Positions 17,543 through 26,179 of a stretch of DNA of 64,000 nt are shown piece after piece. Position 1 is the stretch's first letter; each line of letters starts with the position of its first letter. The translations under genes were made by a program, and so were the position numbers. The notes under the pieces are model-generated. The model saw only the letters and a program-made list of their open reading frames with translations. It was not told the DNA's origin and searched no databases. The stretch lies in the NCBI GenBank assembly GCA_963974715.1, contig CAXBDK010000004.1, forward strand, positions 124,001 to 188,000. The letters run 5' to 3'. Source of the DNA: Sediminicola sp963974715 (lineage in GTDB: Bacteria > Bacteroidota > Bacteroidia > Flavobacteriales > Flavobacteriaceae).

Positions 17543-18841
17543 CTATTTATGGGATTTAATTTTAAATGCATTTGCGGCGGGATAGAAGGCCACGCTTCCA
17601 AGCTCTTCCTCTATTCTTAGCAATTGATTGTATTTGGCCATCCTATCGGATCTAGATGCGGAACCGGTCTTGATCTGTCCGGTGTTAAGGGCCACTGCAA
17701 GATCGGCAATGGTATTGTCCTCGGTTTCACCTGAACGGTGGGACATTACGGAAGTGTAACCGGCATTGTGGGCCATGTTAACCGCAGCAATGGTCTCCGT
17801 AAGGGTCCCTATCTGGTTTACTTTGATCAGGATGGAGTTTGCGATCCCATTTTTGATACCTTTTGACAAACGTTCAACATTGGTAACAAAAAGGTCGTCG
17901 CCCACCAATTGAACTTTGGAACCAATTTTATCGGTAAGGTATTTCCATCCTTCCCAGTCATTTTCGTCCATTCCATCCTCAATGGAAATAATGGGATAGT
18001 TTGCGGCAAGTTCGGCCAAATAATCGGCTTGCTCCACACTGCTCCTAATAACTCCCTTATCCCCTTCAAACTTGGTATAATCGTATTTACCATCCACAAA
18101 AAATTCTGCGGCGGCACAGTCCAAGGCGACCATCACCTCGTCCCCAAAACTATATCCGGCCTTTTCAACGGCAATCTTTATACTATCCAGGGCATCCTCC
18201 GTACCATCAAGGGTCGGTGCAAATCCACCTTCATCGCCAACGGCCGTGCTCAAACCCCTATCGTGCAACACTTTTTTTAGGTTATGGAAAATTTCGGTCC
18301 CCATTTGCATGGCATGGGAAAAATTCTTGGCCTTTACCGGCATGATCATAAACTCTTGGAAGGCTATCGGCGCATCTGAATGCGAACCTCCGTTGATAAT
18401 GTTCATCATGGGTACGGGCAAAGTATTGGCACTTACCCCTCCGACATATCTGTACAACGGCATGCCCAGTTCGTTTGCGGCCGCTTTTGCAACTGCCAGG
18501 GAAACACCCAAAATGGCATTTGCCCCCAAATTGGATTTGTTGGCCGTACCATCAAGATCTATCATGGTCTGATCTATAAGGTTTTGCTCAAAAACGGACA
18601 TTCCCACGATTTCCTCAAAAATAACGGTATTCACATTTTTTACTGCCTGGCTGACGCCTTTACCCATAAATGCCTTGCCCCCATCACGGAGCTCAACGGC
18701 CTCGTGTTCTCCTGTGGAGGCACCGGATGGAACCGCGGCCCTCCCCAAAATACCGCTTTCCGTATATACATCCACCTCAATAGTGGGATTTCCTCTTGAA
18801 TCTAAAATCTGTCTTGCATGGATATTAACAATACTACTCAT
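17543..18841 (-). CDS. eno: Enolase (phosphopyruvate hydratase)
   Basis: 432 residues, standard length. It interconverts 2-phosphoglycerate and phosphoenolpyruvate in glycolysis and gluconeogenesis. Signatures: ARQILDSRGNPTIEVDV at the N-terminus, SGASTGEHEAVELRDG, the metal-binding Asp in VALDCAAAEF and SIEDGMDENDW, the catalytic-Lys segment ILIKVNQIGTLTE, and MSHRSGETEDNTIADLAV. It lies downstream of carA on the same strand, 140 bp away and with its own -7 candidates, so it need not depend on the ribosomal block. Confidence 0.98.
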   Translation of the reverse strand: MSSIVNIHARQILDSRGNPTIEVDVYTESGILGRAAVPSGASTGEHEAVELRDGGKAFMGKGVSQAVKNVNTVIFEEIVGMSVFEQNLIDQTMIDLDGTANKSNLGANAILGVSLAVAKAAANELGMPLYRYVGGVSANTLPVPMMNIINGGSHSDAPIAFQEFMIMPVKAKNFSHAMQMGTEIFHNLKKVLHDRGLSTAVGDEGGFAPTLDGTEDALDSIKIAVEKAGYSFGDEVMVALDCAAAEFFVDGKYDYTKFEGDKGVIRSSVEQADYLAELAANYPIISIEDGMDENDWEGWKYLTDKIGSKVQLVGDDLFVTNVERLSKGIKNGIANSILIKVNQIGTLTETIAAVNMAHNAGYTSVMSHRSGETEDNTIADLAVALNTGQIKTGSASRSDRMAKYNQLLRIEEELGSVAFYPAANAFKIKSHK

Positions 18842-18876
18842 AATTTTTTACTTGTTTATGGATGTTCATTAGCCTT

Positions 18877-18884
18877 CAAAGATA
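18877..18884 (-). promoter_or_regulatory. Candidate -7 box of eno
   Basis: The minus strand reads TATCTTTG, an exact consensus match, 35 nt before the ATG. A second match (TACTTTTG) overlaps the area just upstream. No TTG at the proper spacing was found for either. Confidence 0.35.
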
Positions 18885-18981
18885 CAAAAGTACCGCATTA
18901 CTGTTGGACTTGGAAAGTGTTATTACTCTTAATTTAACCTAGTTATAAACTACATCGATTTAGAAAAGGTAGGGTGTTGTT

Positions 18982-20106
18982 TTAGACGGTTTCGGGGCGC
19001 TTCATCTTTTCGATCATTCCAAAAAATTCATCAAAAAGATAACTTGCATCGTGTGGTCCAGGACTGGCCTCAGGGTGGTACTGCACCGAAAAGACATCCT
19101 TATCCTTCATCCGTAGGCCTGCGACCGTTCCGTCGTTCAAGTGCACATGGGTAATTTCCAGATCCTTGTTCGCCTCGGTTTCTTCCCTGTTCACCGCAAA
19201 CCCATGGTTCTGGGAAGTTATCTCCCCCTTGCCGGTAAGAAGGTTCATGACGGGATGGTTTATACCCCGGTGGCCATTGTGCATTTTATAGGTAGAGACC
19301 CCATTTGCCAGTGCCAACACTTGATGCCCCAGACATATCCCGAATACGGGCTTGCCTGATCCGATCATGCCCTTGGTAGCTTCGATGGCATCCGAGAGGG
19401 GCTCGGGATCACCAGGACCGTTGGATATAAAAAAAGCGTCAGGGTTCCATGCGCTCATTTCGGCATAGGTGGCATCGTACGGAAACACTTTTATATACGC
19501 ATTGCGTTTGGCCAAATTTCTAAGTATGTTCTTTTTGATCCCGATATCGAGGGCCGCAATCTTAACCGGAGCTCCTTCTTCCCCGTAAAAGTACGGCTCA
19601 CGGGTAGAGACCTTTGATGAAAGTTCAAGTCCGTTCATACTGGGAACCTTGGACAATTGTTCCTTTAGGGAATCAAGATCGTCCATATTGGTGGTGATAA
19701 GTGCGTTCATGGCCCCGTTATCCCTGATATATCCCACCAGGGCCCTTGTATCCACATCGGAAATGGCAAAAAGGCCATTTGCGTCCAAAAATTCCTCTAA
19801 GCTAAGATCGGCTGTTTCGCGGGAGTAGTCATAACTGAAATTCTTGCAGATCAAACCCGCTATTTTAATGGAATCCGATTCCACCTCGTCTTTATTGGTA
19901 CCATAATTGCCTATGTGCGCATTGGTGGTTACCATTAGTTGCCCGTAGTACGAGGGATCTGTAAATATCTCTTGGTATCCCGTCATACCCGTATTAAAAC
20001 ACACCTCCCCAAAAGCGGTTCCTTCTTTGTCCCCAACGGACTTTCCATAAAAAATGGTCCCATCGGCAAGTAATAATAGTGCCTTTCTTTTAGTCTTGTA
20101 CTTCAT
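18982..20106 (-). CDS. carA: Carbamoyl-phosphate synthase, glutamine-hydrolysing small subunit
   Basis: 374 residues. It hydrolyses glutamine and channels ammonia to the large subunit for carbamoyl phosphate, feeding pyrimidine and arginine (citrulline) synthesis. The N-terminal CPSase small domain has LLLADGTIFYGKSVG and EVCFNTGMTGYQEIFTDPSY. The class I glutamine amidotransferase triad is visible as Cys in VFGICLGHQVLALA and His-x-Glu in VQYHPEASPGPHD. carB is not adjacent. The gene follows rplQ after a terminator in the rplQ-carA-eno order. Confidence 0.97.
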   Translation of the reverse strand: MKYKTKRKALLLLADGTIFYGKSVGDKEGTAFGEVCFNTGMTGYQEIFTDPSYYGQLMVTTNAHIGNYGTNKDEVESDSIKIAGLICKNFSYDYSRETADLSLEEFLDANGLFAISDVDTRALVGYIRDNGAMNALITTNMDDLDSLKEQLSKVPSMNGLELSSKVSTREPYFYGEEGAPVKIAALDIGIKKNILRNLAKRNAYIKVFPYDATYAEMSAWNPDAFFISNGPGDPEPLSDAIEATKGMIGSGKPVFGICLGHQVLALANGVSTYKMHNGHRGINHPVMNLLTGKGEITSQNHGFAVNREETEANKDLEITHVHLNDGTVAGLRMKDKDVFSVQYHPEASPGPHDASYLFDEFFGMIEKMKRPETV

Positions 20107-20144
20107 AATTTAAATTTACCTCTTAAATATTTGACAAAGTAACA

Positions 20145-20178
20145 TAAAAAAAAGGATAAGCTTTAGGCCTATCCTTTT
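20145..20178 (-). terminator. Terminator after rplQ (end of ribosomal block)
   Basis: In minus-strand RNA, AAAAGGAUA pairs with UAUCCUUUU around an 11-nt loop, and the second arm runs directly into further U residues. It lies about 30 bp past the rplQ stop and separates the ribosomal block from carA. Confidence 0.75.
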
Positions 20179-20204
20179 CATATATCAAAAACAATATTGA
20201 CATT

Positions 20205-20729
20205 TTATTCTTCTGAAGCATCGGCTTTTGTTTCGGTCTCCGCTGCAGTGGCTTTCCCTTCTTCTTGGGCAGGAGCGGCATCCGCCTTCTTGGACCTACC
20301 CCTTCTGGTGGTTTTTTTGGCTTTGGACTTTCCGGAAACATTGTACAGTTCGTTAAAATCCACAAGCTCTATTATGGCCATATCCGCATTATCCCCAAGA
20401 CGGTTGCCCAACTTGATGATACGTGTATAACCTCCCGGCCTATCGGCCACTTTTTCGGCAACTTGGGAAAAAAGTTCCGTTACCGCATGTTTGTCCCTCA
20501 AGTTCTTGAAAACGATCCTCCTGTTATGGGTTCCCTTTTCAACGGTTTGATTGTTCTCCGCCTTAGACTTTGTGATCAGGGGCTCTACAAACAGTTTAAG
20601 GGCCTTTGCCTTGGCAACAGTGGTATTGATCCTTTTGTGCTCTATCAAAGAACAGGCCATATTTGCCAACATAGCCTTTCTATGGGCCGTCTTTCTTCCT
20701 AAATGATTAATTTTTTTTCCGTGTCTCAT
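20205..20729 (-). CDS. rplQ: 50S ribosomal protein L17 (bL17)
   Basis: 174 residues. The first 120 match the L17 core (MRHGKKINHLGRKTAHRKAM, LKLFVEPLITKSK, GGYTRIIKLGNRLGDNADMAIIELVDF). The remaining 50 are a low-complexity tail, first basic (KKTTRRGRSKK) and then Ala/Glu/Thr-rich and acidic, common in Bacteroidota L17 but absent from E. coli. It binds 23S rRNA at the exit-tunnel side. It is the last gene of the block and is followed by a terminator. Confidence 0.97.
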   Translation of the reverse strand: MRHGKKINHLGRKTAHRKAMLANMACSLIEHKRINTTVAKAKALKLFVEPLITKSKAENNQTVEKGTHNRRIVFKNLRDKHAVTELFSQVAEKVADRPGGYTRIIKLGNRLGDNADMAIIELVDFNELYNVSGKSKAKKTTRRGRSKKADAAPAQEEGKATAAETETKADASEE

Positions 20730-20784
20730 TACTATTACTATATGCTTCCTTTAAAACGCTATATCCGTCCGGTACAGAAGTCAA

Positions 20785-21777
20785 TTAATCCTTATCCAAT
20801 TTATATTTTGACAGATCCATTCCAAAACTCAGGCCTTTGTTGATGACCAACTCTTCCAGCTCGGTCAACGATTTTTTTCCAAAGTTCCTGAATTTCATCA
20901 GATCGTTCTTGTTGAACGATACCAGGTCGCCCAAGGTATCGACTTCCGCTGCCTTCAGGCAGTTAAGTGCCCTTACGGACAGGTCCATATCCACCAATTT
21001 GGTCTTTAGGAGCTGGCGCATGTGCAAGGACTCCTCATCATAGGTTTCGGTCTGTGCGATCTCATCCGCTTCCAAAGTGATCCGCTCGTCGGAGAACAGC
21101 ATAAAGTGGTGTATCAAAACCTTGGCGGCCTCTGTAAGGGCATCCTTGGGATGGATAGAACCATCACTGGAAATTTCAAAAACCAATTTTTCATAATCGG
21201 TCTTTTGTTCCACACGAAAGTTCTCTATACTGTACTTAACGTTTTTTATGGGCGTAAATATGGAGTCGATCGCAATGGTGCCGATCGGTGCACCGGATTT
21301 CTTGTTCTCCTCTGCGGGAACGTATCCCCTGCCTTTCTCTATGATTATCTCCATATTGATGCTCACTTTGGGATCCACATTGCAGATTACCAATTCGGGG
21401 TTCAATACTTGATAACCAGAGATGAATTTTTGAAAATCACCGGCGGTCAATTGCTCCTTTCCACTAACGGATATGGAAACCGTTTCGCTCTCCACATCCT
21501 CTATCTGTCTTTTGAAACGAACCTGCTTAAGATTAAGGATAATTTCGGTAACATCCTCTACTACACCGGGTATCAAAGAAAACTCGTGCTCTACCTTATC
21601 TATTCTAACTGAAGTGATAGCAAAACCTTCCAAAGATGAAAGCAATACTCTTCTTAATGCGTTCCCAACAGTCAATCCATAACCAGGTTCCAAGGGGCGG
21701 AATTCAAACTTCCCCTCAAAATCTGTGGAATCGATCATTATAACTTTATCGGGCTTCTGAAAATTAAATAATGCCAT
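20785..21777 (-). CDS. rpoA: RNA polymerase alpha subunit
   Basis: 330 residues with the N-terminal dimerisation domain (KFEFRPLEPGYGLTVGNALRRVLLSSLEG), a flexible linker near 235-245, and the C-terminal helix-hairpin-helix domain (VRALNCLKAAEVDTLGDLV, FRNFGKKSLTELEELV) that contacts promoter UP elements and activators. It scaffolds RNA polymerase assembly. Its place between rpsD and rplQ is the standard alpha-operon order. Confidence 0.98.
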   Translation of the reverse strand: MALFNFQKPDKVIMIDSTDFEGKFEFRPLEPGYGLTVGNALRRVLLSSLEGFAITSVRIDKVEHEFSLIPGVVEDVTEIILNLKQVRFKRQIEDVESETVSISVSGKEQLTAGDFQKFISGYQVLNPELVICNVDPKVSINMEIIIEKGRGYVPAEENKKSGAPIGTIAIDSIFTPIKNVKYSIENFRVEQKTDYEKLVFEISSDGSIHPKDALTEAAKVLIHHFMLFSDERITLEADEIAQTETYDEESLHMRQLLKTKLVDMDLSVRALNCLKAAEVDTLGDLVSFNKNDLMKFRNFGKKSLTELEELVINKGLSFGMDLSKYKLDKD

Positions 21778-21796
21778 AATTGGATCAGTATTGTTT

Positions 21797-22402
21797 TTAT
21801 TTAGAGTATAACTCCACGATTAATTGTTCCTTGATATTTTCCGGAATCTGCAATCTCTCAGGAATCGAGACAAAGGTCCCTTCCTTTTTTTCGTTGTTCC
21901 AAGTGATCCACTCGTATACACTGCTATTGGCAGCAAGGGAATCCTGTATGGCCTGAAGGGATTTGGATTTTTCCCGTACCCCTACGACATCGCCCGCCTT
22001 TAGGGAATAGGATGGTATGTTCACCAACTCGCCATTAACGGTTATGTGCCTGTGGGAGACCAATTGTCTGGCGCCCCTCCTTGAAGTGGAGATACCCATT
22101 CTGTAAACAACATTGTCCAACCTGGCCTCGCATAATTGGAGCAAAACCTCACCGGTTACCCCTTTACTGCTGTTTGCCTTGGCAAAAATGTTCCGGAACT
22201 GTCGCTCCAAAATACCATAGGTATATTTTGCCTTTTGCTTTTCCATCAATTGGACAGCGTATTCCGATTTTTTACCACGGCGTCTGTTCTGTCCGTGCTG
22301 TCCTGGAGGATAATTTCTTTTTTCAAAAGCTTTATCATCTCCAAAGATCGCTTCGCCGAATTTACGGGCGATTTTAGTTTTTGGTCCTGTATATCTTGCC
22401 AT
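21797..22402 (-). CDS. rpsD: 30S ribosomal protein S4 (uS4)
   Basis: 201 residues. The N-terminus MARYTGPKTKIARKFGE and KRNYPPGQHGQNRRRGKK lack a zinc-binding Cys cluster. The S4 RNA-binding domain reads RLDNVVYRMGISTSRRGARQLVSHRHITVNG. It nucleates 30S assembly on 16S rRNA and in other bacteria represses the alpha operon. An unusually long 100-nt gap separates it from rpsK and could hold such a control site. Confidence 0.98.
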   Translation of the reverse strand: MARYTGPKTKIARKFGEAIFGDDKAFEKRNYPPGQHGQNRRRGKKSEYAVQLMEKQKAKYTYGILERQFRNIFAKANSSKGVTGEVLLQLCEARLDNVVYRMGISTSRRGARQLVSHRHITVNGELVNIPSYSLKAGDVVGVREKSKSLQAIQDSLAANSSVYEWITWNNEKKEGTFVSIPERLQIPENIKEQLIVELYSK

Positions 22403-22502
22403 TTTCTTAAAATTTGGAAACGTGATTATGAATTAAGGCTACTCTCCTTCGATAATCGTAACTACATTTCCTGTGAAAACCCTTTTTTGGGTATAAAAAT
22501 AA

Positions 22503-22895
22503 TTAAACTCTTCTTCTTTTAGGGGGCCTGCAACCGTTGTGCGGCATTGGGGTAATATCGATGATCTCCGTTACCTCTATCCCTGAATTGTGGATGGAGC
22601 GGATGGCGGATTCCCTCCCGTTACCAGGTCCCTTGACATAGACCTTGGCCTTTCTAAGACCAGCTTCATGGGCTACCTTTGCACAATCCTCGGCCGCAAT
22701 CTGGGCAGCATAGGGAGTGTTCTTTTTAGAACCCCTAAAACCCATTTTACCGGCAGATGACCAAGAAATGACATCCCCTTTTTTATTTGTCAAAGAAATG
22801 ATGATATTGTTGAAGGAAGCCGTTACGTGCGCCTCTCCTACCGAATCAACGATAACCTTACGTTTCTTAGCTGTTTTTGTATTTGCCTTTGCCAT
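22503..22895 (-). CDS. rpsK: 30S ribosomal protein S11 (uS11)
   Basis: 130 residues with the S11 core (GEAHVTASFNNIIISLTNKKGDVISWSSAGKMGFRGSKK) and the conserved C-terminus DITPMPHNGCRPPKRRRV. It binds the 16S platform near the Shine-Dalgarno helix. It lies 13 nt downstream of rpsM. Confidence 0.98.
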   Translation of the reverse strand: MAKANTKTAKKRKVIVDSVGEAHVTASFNNIIISLTNKKGDVISWSSAGKMGFRGSKKNTPYAAQIAAEDCAKVAHEAGLRKAKVYVKGPGNGRESAIRSIHNSGIEVTEIIDITPMPHNGCRPPKRRRV

Positions 22896-22908
22896 AATAC
22901 GCTACTTA

Positions 22909-23283
22909 TTATTTAGTTGCTTTTTTCTTGTTGGCAACTGTTTTTCTCTTTCCTTTACGGGTCCTTGAGTTGTTCTTGGTTCTCTGACCCCTTAATGGCA
23001 AACCAGATCTGTGACGGATTCCCCTGTAACATCCTATATCCATCAATCGCTTGATGTTCAATTGGATCTCGGAACGAAGCTCCCCTTCGATCTTGAAAGC
23101 GGACACGGCATCCCTGATACGTCCAATTTCATCGTCGTTCCAATCCGATACCTTGGTATCCTCACTAACTTCGGCCTTTTTTAAAATATCCTTGGCCCTA
23201 CTTCTTCCGACACCAAAAATATAGGTTAGGGCTATGGCCCCTCTTTTCTGTTTTGGTATATCTACACCTGCAATTCTTGCCAT
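22909..23283 (-). CDS. rpsM: 30S ribosomal protein S13 (uS13)
   Basis: 124 residues. MARIAGVDIPKQKRGAIALTYIFGVGRSRA and the basic tail RHRSGLPLRGQRTKNNSRTRKG are typical. It sits at the top of the 30S head and contacts L5 and the P-site tRNA. Its ATG lies just beyond the rpmJ stop. Confidence 0.98.
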   Translation of the reverse strand: MARIAGVDIPKQKRGAIALTYIFGVGRSRAKDILKKAEVSEDTKVSDWNDDEIGRIRDAVSAFKIEGELRSEIQLNIKRLMDIGCYRGIRHRSGLPLRGQRTKNNSRTRKGKRKTVANKKKATK

Positions 23284-23285
23284 AA

Positions 23286-23402
23286 TTACCCTTGTCTTTG
23301 TTTAAATCTAGGATTCTTTTTATTAATTACGTACAATCTGCCCTTCCTGCGAACAATCTTGCAGTCGGCACTTCTCTTCTTTATTGATGCTCTTACTTTC
23401 AT
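23286..23402 (-). CDS. rpmJ: 50S ribosomal protein L36 (bL36), zinc-free form
   Basis: 38 residues, read directly from the minus strand (MKVRASIKKRSADCKIVRR then KGRLYVINKKNPRFKQRQG). Compared with the E. coli zinc form (Cys11, Cys14, Cys27, His33), it has Ser11, Cys14, Asn27 and Phe33, so three of four zinc ligands are gone. It stabilises 23S rRNA near the L7/L12 base. It lies between infA (9 nt upstream) and rpsM, as in the usual spc/alpha junction. Confidence 0.95.
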   Translation of the reverse strand: MKVRASIKKRSADCKIVRRKGRLYVINKKNPRFKQRQG

Positions 23403-23411
23403 CCTATTTAC

Positions 23412-23627
23412 TTAATATCTATATGTAATTCTTGCCTTAGTCAAATCATATGGACTCATCTCCAATTTAACTTTGTCCCCTGGAAGTAATTTAATGTAAT
23501 GCATCCGCATCTTTCCAGAGATATGTGCCGTGACCACATGTCCGTTCTCAAGTTCCACTCGGAACATAGCGTTGGACAAGGCCTCAATTATACTTCCATC
23601 CTGCTCTATTGCTGATTGTTTAGCCAT
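23412..23627 (-). CDS. infA: Translation initiation factor IF-1
   Basis: 71 residues, an OB-fold (SIIEALSNAMFRVELENGHVVTAHISGKMR, then LLPGDKVKLEMSPYDLTKARITYRY). It binds the 30S A site and assists IF-2/IF-3. It follows secY directly; the adk and map genes often found between secY and infA in other phyla are absent. Confidence 0.98.
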   Translation of the reverse strand: MAKQSAIEQDGSIIEALSNAMFRVELENGHVVTAHISGKMRMHYIKLLPGDKVKLEMSPYDLTKARITYRY

Positions 23628-23633
23628 ATATAA

Positions 23634-24977
23634 TTATGCCACTTTTCTGTTTTTTCCCGTTTTCATAAGACCATCATAGTGCCTGTTCAACAGATAGGAA
23701 TTGACCTGTTGCACAGTATCAATGGCCACTCCCACTAAAATTAAAAGTGAGGTTCCCCCATAAAACATCGCCCAACCTGGTTGAACATCCATAATCTTGA
23801 CGATCACTGCCGGTAAAATAGCCAGCAAAGCTAAGAATATAGATCCAGGTAACGTAATCAATGACATTATTTTATCGAGAAAATCCCCTGTCTCCTTTCC
23901 TGGCCTAACCCCGGGTATAAATCCGCCGCTTCTCTTAAGATCGTCCGCCATTTTATTGGTCGGGACCGTAATGGCCGTGTAAAAGTAAGTGAACACAATA
24001 ATCAAAAAGGCGAACAATAGGTTATAGGCAAGACCGAAAATATCGGCAAACTGTACCTCCATCCATTGTCCCACCGCCGTATTGTTGAAGGTCTTCCCCA
24101 ACAGGCCCGGAGCGAACATGATCGCCTGGGCAAAAATAATCGGCATTACTCCGGAAGCGTTCAACTTCAGGGGAATGTACTGTCTAGACCCCATTACGTT
24201 CTTTTCGTATCCACCTGAAGCCGTCCTCCTGGCATATTGTACCGGTATCTGTCTTGTTGCCATTACAAGCAGCACACATAAAAGAATCACTATGAACCAG
24301 ATGATCACTTCGATCAACATGAACATTAGTCCACCATTATTATTGGCCGTCCTGGAAACGAACTCCTGTAAAAAGGTCTGTGGCATATTGGCAATGATAC
24401 CGATCATGATCAAAAGGGAAATTCCGTTCCCAATTCCCTTATCGGTGATCTTTTCCCCCAACCACATTGCAAATACGGTACCGGTGACCAAGATCATCAC
24501 GGAAGGGATTATAAAATCCAATCCCTTGCCCAGTACAAAAGCACTGTCCGGAACGCCCAAAGCCCCTAAGCTGTATAGATAGGCGGGTGCCTGTACGATA
24601 CAGATACCTATGGTAAGCCACCGGGTAATCTGGTTTATGGTCTTCCTACCACTCTCACCTTCCTTCTGTAACTTCTGAAGATATGGTATTGCGATTCCCA
24701 TTAGTTGTACCACAATGGAAGCGGAAATATAAGGCATTATACCAAGCGCAAAAACGGAAGCATTGGCAAAGGCCCCTCCCGTAAAAGCATTCAGGATCCC
24801 CAAAATACCGCTATCGGTATTCGATGACAATTGTGCCAGTTGGTTGGTATCGATACCGGGAAGAACTATTTGGGCACCAAAACGATAAACCAAAAGCAAA
24901 CCCAAGGTAACTATGATCCTCCCCTTAAGTTCATCTATTTTCCAAATATTGGATAATGTCTCAAAAAATTTCTTCAT
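23634..24977 (-). CDS. secY: Protein translocase subunit SecY
   Basis: 447 residues with ten hydrophobic helices. It forms the protein-conducting channel with SecE/SecG in the inner membrane. Signatures: RIIVTLGLLLVYRFGAQIVLPGID at the start, GIMPYISASIVVQLM (plug region), the cytoplasmic loop PVQYARRTASGGY and GGFIPGVRPGKET in the C-terminal cytoplasmic loop. It is 12 nt downstream of rplO in the spc part of the block. Confidence 0.98.
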   Translation of the reverse strand: MKKFFETLSNIWKIDELKGRIIVTLGLLLVYRFGAQIVLPGIDTNQLAQLSSNTDSGILGILNAFTGGAFANASVFALGIMPYISASIVVQLMGIAIPYLQKLQKEGESGRKTINQITRWLTIGICIVQAPAYLYSLGALGVPDSAFVLGKGLDFIIPSVMILVTGTVFAMWLGEKITDKGIGNGISLLIMIGIIANMPQTFLQEFVSRTANNNGGLMFMLIEVIIWFIVILLCVLLVMATRQIPVQYARRTASGGYEKNVMGSRQYIPLKLNASGVMPIIFAQAIMFAPGLLGKTFNNTAVGQWMEVQFADIFGLAYNLLFAFLIIVFTYFYTAITVPTNKMADDLKRSGGFIPGVRPGKETGDFLDKIMSLITLPGSIFLALLAILPAVIVKIMDVQPGWAMFYGGTSLLILVGVAIDTVQQVNSYLLNRHYDGLMKTGKNRKVA

Positions 24978-24989
24978 AGTATTCTTTGC

Positions 24990-25442
24990 TTATAAACTTA
25001 TTACCTCACCACCTGCAGCCTCAATGGCCGCTTTGGCACTGGCAGTAAATTTATGTACAGAAACCTTTAATGGCGCCTTTAGCTCTCCCCTGCCCAAAAT
25101 TTTCACAAGGTCGTTCTTGCCCACCACTCTGTTGGCGATCAGGCTTTCCAAGGTCACTTCGTCCTTAATATGACCATTATCCACCAACTCCTGTAATTTA
25201 TCCAAGTTTACCCCGGCATATTCCTTTCTGTTGATATTGGTAAAACCAAACTTGGGAACACGGCGTTGCAATGGCATCTGGCCTCCTTCGAAACCGACTT
25301 TCTTGGAATAACCAGATCTGGATTTTGCTCCTTTATGGCCCCGTGTGGCAGTACCGCCCTTTCCGGAACCTTGTCCTCTACCAACTGTCTTTCCTTCCTT
25401 ATGAACGGAACCTGCCGCCGGCTTTAAATTGCTTAAATTCAT
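24990..25442 (-). CDS. rplO: 50S ribosomal protein L15 (uL15)
   Basis: 150 residues. The glycine-rich N-terminal extension (GRGQGSGKGGTATRGHKGAKSRSG in part) and GFEGGQMPLQRRVPKFGF are diagnostic. It is a late-assembly 50S protein that threads into 23S rRNA. It lies between rpmD and secY. Confidence 0.98.
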   Translation of the reverse strand: MNLSNLKPAAGSVHKEGKTVGRGQGSGKGGTATRGHKGAKSRSGYSKKVGFEGGQMPLQRRVPKFGFTNINRKEYAGVNLDKLQELVDNGHIKDEVTLESLIANRVVGKNDLVKILGRGELKAPLKVSVHKFTASAKAAIEAAGGEVISL

Positions 25443-25458
25443 AACACCTATAATTATA

Positions 25459-25638
25459 TTAAGCCTCCTCTACGGAAACTAAGTGTTCAACTTTATTTAT
25501 CATGCCAAGAATATTGGGTGTTGCGTCGTGTTCTACGACTTGTCCCAATTTTCGCAGCCCAAGTGCTTCCAAGGTGCGTTTTTGGTTCTGCGGCTTTTTG
25601 ATGCTGCTCTTTACCTGTTTAACTTTGATCTTTGCCAT
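25459..25638 (-). CDS. rpmD: 50S ribosomal protein L30 (uL30)
   Basis: 59 residues, read from the minus strand. It begins MAKIKVKQVKSSIKKPQNQK, followed by TLEALGLRKLGQVVEHDATPN, the L30 signature, and ends VSVEEA. It is a small beta-alpha-beta protein on the 50S surface. It fills the gap between rpsE and rplO with about 12-17 nt on either side. Confidence 0.96.
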   Translation of the reverse strand: MAKIKVKQVKSSIKKPQNQKRTLEALGLRKLGQVVEHDATPNILGMINKVEHLVSVEEA

Positions 25639-25650
25639 ACTATCCTCGAT

Positions 25651-26175
25651 TTAACCTTTAAAAACTTTTTCCAAAGAAACACCCCTTTGTATGGCAACGG
25701 TCTTCGCATCCCTTAATTGGAGCAATGCATCAAAAGTTGCCTTTACCACATTGTGCGGGTTGGAAGAACCCTGTGATTTGGAAAGTACGTCCTGAACGCC
25801 CACGGCCTCCAATACCGCCCTAACGGCACCACCGGCAATTACACCGGTACCATGGGAAGCTGGTTGGATATAGACACGTGCGCCCCCAAATTTGCCTTTC
25901 TGTTCGTGCGGCAGTGTTCCCCTGTTCAAAGGTATCCTGATCAAGTTTTTCTTGGCGTCCTCTATTGCCTTGGCAATGGCCGTGGCTACTTCCTTGGATT
26001 TCCCCAATCCGTGACCAACAACACCGTTCTCGTCACCTACTACAACTATTGCGGAGAAACCAAATGCCCTACCACCTTTGGTAACCTTGGTTACCCTTTG
26101 AACACCAACCAAGCGATCTTTTAATTCCAATCCCCCTGGTTTAACGGTCTCTACGTTTTTATATTTCTGGTACAT
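25651..26175 (-). CDS. rpsE: 30S ribosomal protein S5 (uS5)
   Basis: 174 residues. The double-stranded RNA-binding fold shows LKDRLVGVQRVTKVTKGGRAFGFSA and GHGLGKSKEVATAIAKAIEDA; the C-terminal domain has PASHGTGVIAGGAVRAVLEAVGVQDV. It works in decoding accuracy and mRNA entry. It follows rplR by 4 nt. Confidence 0.98.
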   Translation of the reverse strand: MYQKYKNVETVKPGGLELKDRLVGVQRVTKVTKGGRAFGFSAIVVVGDENGVVGHGLGKSKEVATAIAKAIEDAKKNLIRIPLNRGTLPHEQKGKFGGARVYIQPASHGTGVIAGGAVRAVLEAVGVQDVLSKSQGSSNPHNVVKATFDALLQLRDAKTVAIQRGVSLEKVFKG

Positions 26176-26179
26176 AATA

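Noticed and set aside
21022..21612. 196-residue plus-strand frame
   Set aside because: Antisense to rpoA; shadow frame without independent support.
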